5,182 nt of DNA, taken from Bacteroidales bacterium. Lineage in GTDB: Bacteria > Bacteroidota > Bacteroidia > Bacteroidales > UBA12077. Location: contig JAUVUS010000226.1 in assembly GCA_030600865.1 (NCBI GenBank), forward strand, positions 1 through 5,182, written 5' to 3'. Shown piece by piece: positions 1 to 5,182 of the stretch. A program made the position numbers and the translations under genes. Every line of letters starts with the position of its first letter. The first letter of the stretch is position 1. A model generated the notes under the pieces. That model had not been told where the DNA came from. It was given only the letters and a program-made list of their open reading frames with translations, and searched no databases.

Positions 1-32
1 TCAAGCTGAAGCATTAATTTATCTACGTTCAT
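1..32 (-). CDS. Possible start of an unidentified gene, cut by the left window edge
   Basis: On the minus strand an ATG at 32-30 opens a frame that stays open to the window edge and reads MNVDKLMLQL plus two bases. Ten codons are too few to name a product or to test coding potential. The call rests mainly on context: same strand as the two large genes, a 153-bp gap after the preceding stop, and a good Bacteroidota-type promoter about 60 bases upstream (94-124). The leader just before the ATG is AT-only and has no Shine-Dalgarno sequence, which is usual in Bacteroidota. A second in-frame ATG at codon 7 could also be the start. It could still be a chance open frame. Confidence 0.4.
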   Translation of the reverse strand, partial: MNVDKLMLQL

Positions 33-59
33 AATATCAAATTATTAATTAAATACATT

Positions 60-94
60 AAAAAAACAAGGCGTTGTTAATTAAATAACAATGC
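60..94 (-). terminator. AT-rich hairpin plus T-tract, possible terminator of the 993-residue gene
   Basis: The arms lie at 71-79 (GCGTTGTTA) and 86-94 (TAACAATGC) around a 6-base loop, nine positions with one imperfect pair. Reading on the minus strand the hairpin is followed by CTTG and then seven T (60-66). It sits about 90 bases past the stop codon at 186-188. Weak points are the AT-rich stem, an A-C mismatch in the minus-strand RNA, and four bases between stem and T-run. It also overlaps the -7 box of the candidate promoter, so it could instead be a structured leader of the next transcript. Confidence 0.35.
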
Positions 95-124
95 AAATGT
101 ATATCTTATTTTTACATTTTCAAG
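94..124 (-). promoter_or_regulatory. Bacteroidota-type -33/-7 promoter candidate for the left-edge gene
   Basis: On the minus strand CTTG (124-121) is followed after 19 bases by TACATTTG (101-94). The -7 element matches TAnnTTTG in full, and the -33 element matches TTTG in three of four positions at the usual spacing. Transcription would start near 87-91 and give a leader of about 55-60 bases before the ATG at 32. This suggests the left-edge gene can be transcribed independently of the large gene before it. The elements are seen directly; activity is inferred. Confidence 0.5.
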
Positions 125-185
125 ATATTATACAACACAGTTTGACATGATTTTTATCACTAAAAAGCATCTGTAAAACAAAGTT

Positions 186-3167
186 TTAACTATTATTCTC
201 TTTAGGTTTTAAAATAACACCTTTCTTGTTCTTGCCATCAATTTGAATCTGAATCGGGTTATCAAAACGAATATGTCGTATATACTGATTTTCAAAATGC
301 GGTTCAAATTTCCCCAAATAATCTAAATCATAAAATCCATCATTTATGTATGGATTAATAGTGAAATATCCAACACGGAAAGAAGTCAGATTTTGGAAGA
401 AATGTGTACCCTGACTAGGATCAATTCTAAAATTCTCAAGTCCTGATTCAACAATAACTCTTGCTTGTGAAATATGTGCCCATTTTACCGGGATTCCTAA
501 ATTAGGATCAGCCGAGCCCCATCTGCCAGGCCCAACAAGAACGTAGTTTCGCCTATCATCAATAAATTTTTCATTTAATTTACCCATTTCTACAGCAATC
601 TTTTCACTATCCAAAGAATTAAATGCATCAGGTTTTATATACACAAAATCATAAATATCATCAATTACACCATTTCCTAAAGCCGATTCGCAATAAATTA
701 TAGTATCTTCCTGAGCAACTTCATCCATATCAAAATCAGCTGATTGATCATTTTCAACAATAGGTCGAATTTGCAGAAAATTAAACACATAAGGTTCACC
801 TTTTTCAACATTTAAATCAACTGCAAATTCAATTTCTATAGGGTTATTCATTTCTTTTTGACCAACTTCGAGCAGAGTTTGTAAAATTTCTGCCAAAGGA
901 AAGGCTTCATATTTAAGTACATTGGCAAAAGTTACTACCCTTTTACCATCGTATAGTGTACCATCACGTATAACATTATTCTGAAAATCGTATGTTGACG
1001 CAGCAAAACGAAATGATGAATCTTTTTCTGCGGTTTTAATTTCGTCCTTTACTAAATTTATGCCATCATTAGTAGAAGGATGAAATTTGGTAGGACACAT
1101 ATCCAAGGCGTAGAAATATTTTTGAGTACCCTTAAGAGCCATATCAGGAGATGATAATTGCAAAATCTTTTTAGGATGTTTTGGGGAGAAACGTAAGGAT
1201 ATTCCACCATCAACAATTTGTTTTCCCAGACCATAGGCTATATTTACTATTCCGTCTTCCGGTTTCTCAGGTTCGATAGGATAAAAATTTATGGATCGCG
1301 CTACTCCTGAAATTGTTGGATAAAATTTATTTCCGAACTGTTTACCGCAAACTTCCTGTAATACGATTCCCATTTTTTCCTCATCAATAACATTTGATGT
1401 TGCAGCCATGTACGCTTTACTAGATTTAAAATATACCGAAGCATAAACACATTTTACAGCATCTGACAGCATTTTAATCATTAAAGTGCTGTCTGTTGTT
1501 TTAGGAATCATATATGTAGAATAAATTCCTGCAAATGGCTGATAATGCGAGTCCTCCAGTTTTGACGATGATCTGATAGCAATCGGATTCTTAATGACTG
1601 AAATAAAGGCATATAAATCCTGATAAACTCTACTTGGCAATTTTGAGTTAACAAACTGCTCTAAAATTTCCTCGTCGCTTTTGTCAGACATTCCGATTTT
1701 ATACAAATCGTTTTCTTCCATAAAATCATCAAAAATATCTGTACTAAGAACAACAGTGCGTGGTATAGTTACAATAATATTTTCGAATTTATTGAATATT
1801 CTATTTTTCTTTATGATAGAATTTACAAATGCTAATCCTCGAGCTTTACCTCCGATAGAACCATCTCCAATTCTTGAAAAAATTAAATATTCGTCGAAGC
1901 TGCTTTTATCGAATTTTGCAATAACTCCTCTCCCCTTGCTCATTCGATAACTGGAAATTGCCCTGTATATATATGTTCTTACTTCTGTTAAATCTTTAAA
2001 ATCACTTACGGGAATATATTTAAACATTTGTGCTATTGGAAAAACAGCCCTGGCATTCAGCCATTTCGATAAGTCATTTCTGCTGGCGTGATATTCCAGG
2101 GATTTTTCAGGTATTGTAAGTATCATATGTTGCAATGACTGAAGATCAGATGCACGGCCTATTTCTTTTAATGTAACGGGATCGCGAAAAATAAATTCTC
2201 CAAAAGCAAACTGTTTAATAATATAATTCCGCAATTCTATTGAAAGTGTTTTTGAATATTTATGGATAAACCCAACTCCTAATTCATCAGCATACTTTTT
2301 ATTGTTCATATCTGATGACTGTAAAAGAAGAGGCATATACTCATCATCTTCTTTAACTTTTTTACAAAGTTTAATTCCTGCTAATTTATCCTTAACTCCC
2401 TTTCTTGGATATGTAATGTCAGAAATAATTCCAAGCATGTTATATTTATATTTCTCATACAATTCCATAGCATGCTCATAATTTGTTGCTAAAAGAATTT
2501 TCGGGCGGCCACGCATGCGAAGCATTCTCTGGTGTTCGTTAAGTGCTTCGCGCATATATTCTTTTGACTGCTTAAATATTATCTTATAAATATTGGGGAG
2601 ATAGGTTGAAATATAACGAATAGAGTCTTCAACAAGAAGTATTGTCTGAACCCCGACAACTTCAACGTCATATTGAACATTCATTCTGTCTTCAATCAGC
2701 TTAATAATTGCCAGTAAAATATCAGCATTCCCCAACCAACAAAAAACATAATCTATAGCGCTTAAGTCCTCTTTCTCAAGTCGCATAGTTACTTCACGAG
2801 AAAAATTAGTAAGAACAACAATTGGAATAGCAGGATAAATCGATTTGATTTGATTTGCAAATGTGAAAGTATCTGAATCACCAATTCTTAACATACTAAT
2901 TACAAGATCGATGTTATCATTCTTAAGAATCTCATACGCTTCTTCCGAAGAATTAGCCATAACAAATATTGGCGGATACCTAAGGTTTAAACCTACATAT
3001 TCGTTAAATATTTGCTCATCAACTCGTCCGTCCTCTTCTAACATGAAAGAATCGTAGTTACTTGAAATAAGCAATACTTTATGAATTCTTTTCTGCATTA
3101 ACAGGCTAAAAGAAGTATCGTTAAAATCTAATCTTAAATTATCTTGCTGATTGGTATAAAAACTCAT
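186..3167 (-). CDS. Receiver-PPDK_N hybrid: two REC-like domains fused to a PEP/pyruvate-binding ATP-grasp domain
   Basis: This 993-residue cytoplasmic protein has no signal peptide or membrane segment. Residues about 29-160 form a degenerate receiver-like domain: DLVISML has Met92 where the phospho-Asp is expected. Residues about 173-318 form a second receiver with its key residues present: Glu180-Asp181, Asp250, Ser284/285 and Lys303. A linker (about 320-428) with LEYHASRNDLSKWL precedes a PPDK_N/ATP-grasp domain (about 430-805). By analogy with PPDK the ATP-handling residues are Lys441 (GGKARGLA), Arg532 (IRSSSKLEDS), Glu778/Glu780 (IEIEF) and Gln799 (LQIRP). The C-terminal part (about 820-993) carries VGPGRWGS and GTHFF and has no familiar assignment. 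The histidine swivelling domain and PEP-binding barrel of PEP synthase are absent, so a name such as PEP synthase would overstate it. The ATG at 3167-3165 is chosen because an in-frame TGA lies at 3188-3186 with no other start between. The leader is A-rich. Substrate and partner are unknown; receiver-controlled phosphotransfer is inference. Confidence 0.93.
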   Translation of the reverse strand: MSFYTNQQDNLRLDFNDTSFSLLMQKRIHKVLLISSNYDSFMLEEDGRVDEQIFNEYVGLNLRYPPIFVMANSSEEAYEILKNDNIDLVISMLRIGDSDTFTFANQIKSIYPAIPIVVLTNFSREVTMRLEKEDLSAIDYVFCWLGNADILLAIIKLIEDRMNVQYDVEVVGVQTILLVEDSIRYISTYLPNIYKIIFKQSKEYMREALNEHQRMLRMRGRPKILLATNYEHAMELYEKYKYNMLGIISDITYPRKGVKDKLAGIKLCKKVKEDDEYMPLLLQSSDMNNKKYADELGVGFIHKYSKTLSIELRNYIIKQFAFGEFIFRDPVTLKEIGRASDLQSLQHMILTIPEKSLEYHASRNDLSKWLNARAVFPIAQMFKYIPVSDFKDLTEVRTYIYRAISSYRMSKGRGVIAKFDKSSFDEYLIFSRIGDGSIGGKARGLAFVNSIIKKNRIFNKFENIIVTIPRTVVLSTDIFDDFMEENDLYKIGMSDKSDEEILEQFVNSKLPSRVYQDLYAFISVIKNPIAIRSSSKLEDSHYQPFAGIYSTYMIPKTTDSTLMIKMLSDAVKCVYASVYFKSSKAYMAATSNVIDEEKMGIVLQEVCGKQFGNKFYPTISGVARSINFYPIEPEKPEDGIVNIAYGLGKQIVDGGISLRFSPKHPKKILQLSSPDMALKGTQKYFYALDMCPTKFHPSTNDGINLVKDEIKTAEKDSSFRFAASTYDFQNNVIRDGTLYDGKRVVTFANVLKYEAFPLAEILQTLLEVGQKEMNNPIEIEFAVDLNVEKGEPYVFNFLQIRPIVENDQSADFDMDEVAQEDTIIYCESALGNGVIDDIYDFVYIKPDAFNSLDSEKIAVEMGKLNEKFIDDRRNYVLVGPGRWGSADPNLGIPVKWAHISQARVIVESGLENFRIDPSQGTHFFQNLTSFRVGYFTINPYINDGFYDLDYLGKFEPHFENQYIRHIRFDNPIQIQIDGKNKKGVILKPKENNS

Positions 3168-3211
3168 AATTTTAGTTTTTAAGGTTCATCCGAAAAATAA
3201 ATAGTTTTATG

Positions 3212-3233
3212 CCTGCCTGCCGGCAAAGGCAGG
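3212..3233. repeat. GC-rich palindrome, REP-like
   Basis: CCTGCC (3212-3217) is the reverse complement of GGCAGG (3228-3233), and the 10-base interior contains the perfect palindrome TGCCGGCA (3218-3225). It is a sharp GC island in AT-rich surroundings, 44 bases before the start codon of the 993-residue gene. CCTGCC/GGCAGG palindromes of this kind recur, as I recall, between genes in many Bacteroidota genomes. In minus-strand RNA it could form a 6-bp stem in the leader, but no T-run follows directly, so it is a poor terminator candidate. Confidence 0.6.
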
Positions 3234-3239
3234 GAATAT

Positions 3240-3522
3240 TGGAATAATGGATTAATGCTGTGTTACCACCATCACTCTAAATATTTTTATCCTTATACTT
3301 CGACTTTGCTCAGTATAAACAATGTTATTTGAAAGTATCATCCCAAACTCCATTCTTCTTTTTCTTTTGTATTAATTCATATTAATGTTTAACAGGTGAG
3401 TATATACAGATCAACTGCATTATTCCTAATTCGTAATTGCTTAAATCTCCTATTTATGTTTTTTCTTTCCATATTTCTATTATCTTACTATTTTATTTTT
3501 CTCCCACCATTCCATTATTCCA
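3240..3522. repeat. Inverted pair of 12-base words flanking the intergenic core
   Basis: TGGAATAATGGA at 3240-3251 recurs as its exact reverse complement at 3511-3522. Just outside, CAGGGAA (3230-3236) has its reverse complement at 3569-3575, and TTAATG (3252-3257) has its own at 3529-3534. The order and spacing are not fully symmetric, so this is not a clean terminal inverted repeat. The pairs bracket most of the gap and could mark the ends of a degenerate small repeat element. Confidence 0.5.
3293..3318. repeat. 7-bp inverted repeat around a TCGACTTTGCTC core
   Basis: TTATACT (3293-3299) and AGTATAA (3312-3318) are perfect reverse complements separated by 12 bases. The core resembles the CTTCGACT..GCTCAG word that I recall as a dispersed intergenic repeat in several bacterial phyla including Bacteroidota. 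A role as an operator cannot be excluded, but a dispersed repeat is the simpler reading. Confidence 0.45.
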
Positions 3523-3533
3523 CCATTCCATTA
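3504..3533. repeat. Direct repeat, two 14-base copies at 16-bp period
   Basis: CCACCATTCCATTA occurs at 3504-3517 and again at 3520-3533, identical and separated by TT. It begins about 50 bases beyond the stop of the upstream gene. The unit is related to the 12-base inverted word at 3240-3251, which suggests that both belong to one repeat family. Confidence 0.7.
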
Positions 3534-3550
3534 ACTTTTCCAACTACCGG

Positions 3551-3564
3551 CAAATTCCAAATTC
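3551..3564. repeat. 7-bp tandem repeat, two copies
   Basis: CAAATTC is repeated twice in tandem at 3551-3564. It follows a CCGGCAAA word (3547-3554) that also occurs in the same orientation at 3220-3227 inside the GC-rich palindrome. This links the two ends of the gap and supports a common origin as repeat-derived sequence. Confidence 0.45.
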
Positions 3565-3586
3565 GCATTTCCCTGATGATCTATTT

Positions 3587-5182
3587 TTAATCACCAACTG
3601 TCCAGGTAATAGCAGAAAATCTTTTACGACCGTCCATCGTAATAGTCAGTGGTTTTTTAAACTCAATATGTTTAAAGTGCTTTGTTTCGTTAATTACTTT
3701 TTGCTTATTTAAAATATCCCAGGAAATTATATCTTTTATTGATTTATGATTAACAGAAAAATACCCAACATTCATAGATGTTACGTTATGAAAAAAGTGA
3801 GAGCCTAATGATGCATCTAAGGCAAAATCATCCAAACTCATTTCTACAATAATTTTAGCATTCGAAATCTGAGGCCATGCAACCGGTATTCCAATAAATC
3901 TATCCCTGGTTCCCCAACGTCCCGGCCCAATTAATACATATTTTTTCCCTGCTTCCTGCATTTTCTGATTTAATGCATCAATTTCATCCTTCATCTCAAT
4001 TGTCTGAGTATTGTCAAATTTATCAGGTATAACAAAAATAACATCTTTTATATTATCCAATTTACCATTGCCCATGGTTCTTTCAGAGTACAGCACAAGA
4101 TGATCTTGATCAATTTTTTCTATATCAACCTTATAATCATCTTCGTTACAAACCAAAGGTTTTATCTGCAATAAATAAAAGGATGCTAATCCATTTTTAT
4201 CTTTGGTCAGATCAACAGCAAATTCAATCTCAACGGGTGAACCCAAAGCTTCTTTAACAACATCAAGAATAATATTTATTGTTTTGGCCAAGGGGATATA
4301 CTCATATTTTAAGACGTTTGCAAAATTAATAATTCTGGGTCCATAAGAATCTAGTCCCGGACTTACTCTGTCATTTTCAGGATCATACACCGATACTAAA
4401 TGCTTTAATGTACCGTGCTTTTCTGATTCATCAATATCTAATCTAATTAACCCGGCATCCTCACCATCAAGCAAGTTAATATCTTCCTTAGCTAAATTAA
4501 CAGCATAAAAGTAAACCTGCGAACCTTTATATAAGTCTTTAGTAGAAATAATTTCCAGATTTGGATAGCTTGGTGAAAATCTAAATGCTTTTTCACCTTC
4601 AACAACATACTGTCCTAAACCTAAAGCTGCTACTGCAAAACCTTCATCGGGTTTCATATGCGCAACCGGGTAGAAGTTATGTGACTGGGCTGTACCACTA
4701 ATATGCGGATAATAATATTTATCAAACTGGTTTCCTACAACCTCTTGTAACACAACAGCCATTTTCTCTTCTTCAACTTTATAGTCAATTGCTTTAAAGT
4801 AATTTCTTGCATTTTTCGAATAAATCGAAGCATAAACCAGTTTTATGGCATTCATTAGTTGCTTCATACGTTCATCAAAGTCGTGATGATTATTCGGAAG
4901 GAGGTATGTTTCAAAAATTCCCGAAAAGGGCTGTGTAATACTGTCCTCGAACAAACTTGAAGATCTCACAGCAATAGGTTTTGTAATTAATTTAAGAAAT
5001 ACTTTTATCTTTTTCTTTAACGAATATGATAATTCTCCTTCAAGAAATACTTTTCTAAGCTCTTCATAATCTGTTATATCATGAATCTTTTCGCCTAAAT
5101 GATTACTTTCAATAAAGATATCAAATTCTTCGGTTCCAATTAAGCTGGTTTTAGGTGTTCTTACATTAATTAAAGGCAGTAA
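3587..5182 (-). CDS. PEP/pyruvate-binding (PPDK_N) protein, paralogue of the downstream gene, 5' end outside the window
   Basis: The frame is open from the window edge to a TAA at 3589-3587, giving 531 visible residues. The GTG at 4969-4967 is an internal valine (PIAVRSSS), not a start: 71 in-frame codons upstream of it align without gaps to residues 460-530 of the neighbouring 993-residue protein. Visible motifs (numbered from the edge) are RSSSLFEDS from Arg73, YPHISGTAQS near 158-167, GLGQYVVEG near 187-195, VEIEF with Glu318/Glu320, LLQIKP with Gln339, IGPGRWGT near 418-425, and GSHFFHN with His462. These match the ATP-grasp core and the uncharacterised C-terminal domain of the neighbour. 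One difference is Lys341 where the neighbour and most PPDK_N proteins have Arg (QxRP). About 460 N-terminal residues would be missing if the architecture is the same; whether they include receiver domains cannot be seen. It lies upstream of the 993-residue gene with a 419-bp gap, so co-transcription is possible but unproven. Confidence 0.92.
   Translation of the reverse strand, partial: LLPLINVRTPKTSLIGTEEFDIFIESNHLGEKIHDITDYEELRKVFLEGELSYSLKKKIKVFLKLITKPIAVRSSSLFEDSITQPFSGIFETYLLPNNHHDFDERMKQLMNAIKLVYASIYSKNARNYFKAIDYKVEEEKMAVVLQEVVGNQFDKYYYPHISGTAQSHNFYPVAHMKPDEGFAVAALGLGQYVVEGEKAFRFSPSYPNLEIISTKDLYKGSQVYFYAVNLAKEDINLLDGEDAGLIRLDIDESEKHGTLKHLVSVYDPENDRVSPGLDSYGPRIINFANVLKYEYIPLAKTINIILDVVKEALGSPVEIEFAVDLTKDKNGLASFYLLQIKPLVCNEDDYKVDIEKIDQDHLVLYSERTMGNGKLDNIKDVIFVIPDKFDNTQTIEMKDEIDALNQKMQEAGKKYVLIGPGRWGTRDRFIGIPVAWPQISNAKIIVEMSLDDFALDASLGSHFFHNVTSMNVGYFSVNHKSIKDIISWDILNKQKVINETKHFKHIEFKKPLTITMDGRKRFSAITWTVGD

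Larger units (their letters stand above)
3168..3586. other. 419-bp intergenic region, repeat-rich, no convincing gene
   Basis: This gap separates the two paralogues. I see no RNA gene, no strong terminator for the upstream gene and no good promoter match for the downstream one. It contains a GC-rich palindrome (3212-3233), an inverted pair of 12-base words (3240-3251 and 3511-3522), a 7-bp inverted repeat (3293-3318), a 16-bp-period direct repeat (3504-3533) and a 7-bp tandem (3551-3564). Stretches near 3348-3368 and 3448-3503 are pyrimidine-rich on the plus strand. The short open frames across it are hydrophobic or low-complexity products of this composition. Confidence 0.8.

Noticed and set aside
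1681..1950. Plus-strand 89-codon open frame
   Set aside because: It lies wholly inside and antisense to the 993-residue gene, whose motifs are intact there. Its product shows no recognisable domain.
2863..3057. Plus-strand 64-codon open frame
   Set aside because: It is antisense to the first receiver-like domain of the 993-residue gene and has no independent support.
186..3167. Naming the gene as PEP synthase or pyruvate phosphate dikinase
   Set aside because: Only the ATP-binding N-domain of those enzymes is present. The phosphohistidine domain and the PEP/pyruvate barrel are not recognisable, so the enzymatic name is not supported.
3190..3345. Promoter for the 993-residue gene
   Set aside because: Partial matches to TAnnTTTG (TAACATTG, TATTTTTC, TATTTATT on the minus strand) lack a TTTG at the usual 19-21 base spacing or have too many mismatches. 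I cannot place a promoter here.
3252..3353. Minus-strand 33-codon frame starting at ATG 3353-3351 after a purine-rich stretch
   Set aside because: It runs through the TCGACTTTGCTC inverted repeat and into the inverted 12-base word region, so its sequence is explained by repeats. No recognisable product.
3204..3575. CRISPR array or intact insertion sequence
   Set aside because: The repeats are short, of mixed types and irregularly spaced with no equal-length spacers, and there is no transposase frame.
3396..3712. Two overlapping plus-strand open frames with hydrophobic products (3396-3590 and 3437-3712)
   Set aside because: The hydrophobicity comes from the pyrimidine-rich, repeat-containing strand. 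The frames run into the 3' end of the upstream gene on the opposite strand and lack a convincing start signal.
4967..4969. GTG as the start codon of the upstream PPDK_N gene
   Set aside because: The frame stays open for 71 more codons to the window edge, and those codons align without gaps to residues 460-530 of the paralogue. The GTG is the Val of PIAVRSSS.

Overview
The window is AT-rich and almost everything in it reads on the minus strand. It holds one complete large gene (186-3167), the 3' part of a second gene of the same family upstream of it (3587-5182, running off the right edge), and possibly the first ten codons of a third minus-strand gene at the left edge (1-32). Three things suggest a member of the Bacteroidota: low GC, A-rich leaders without a clear Shine-Dalgarno sequence, and a close match to the Bacteroidota -33/-7 promoter (TTTG / TAnnTTTG) at 94-124. 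The intergenic repeat words point the same way. The exact lineage cannot be read from the sequence.

Layout in the direction of transcription (right to left): 5182-3587 is the C-terminal 531 residues of a PEP/pyruvate-binding (PPDK N-domain) protein. 3586-3168 is a 419-bp gap with no convincing gene, filled with short direct and inverted repeats. 3167-186 is a 993-residue protein with two receiver-like domains, a PPDK/PEP-synthase-type ATP-grasp domain and a conserved C-terminal domain of unknown function. 185-33 is a 153-bp gap with a hairpin plus T-tract and a good promoter candidate. 32-1 is a possible start of another gene.

The two large proteins are clear paralogues. Both keep the ATP-handling residues of pyruvate phosphate dikinase. 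The complete one lacks the phosphohistidine swivelling domain and the PEP/pyruvate barrel that make a PEP synthase or dikinase. Both end instead in a shared domain with a GPGRWG motif and a G(T/S)HFF motif. The complete protein therefore looks like a receiver-controlled ATP-dependent phosphotransferase or ATP sensor rather than a metabolic PEP synthase. Its substrate is unknown. The two may work as a pair, but the repeat-filled gap and the unseen 5' half of the upstream gene leave co-transcription unproven.
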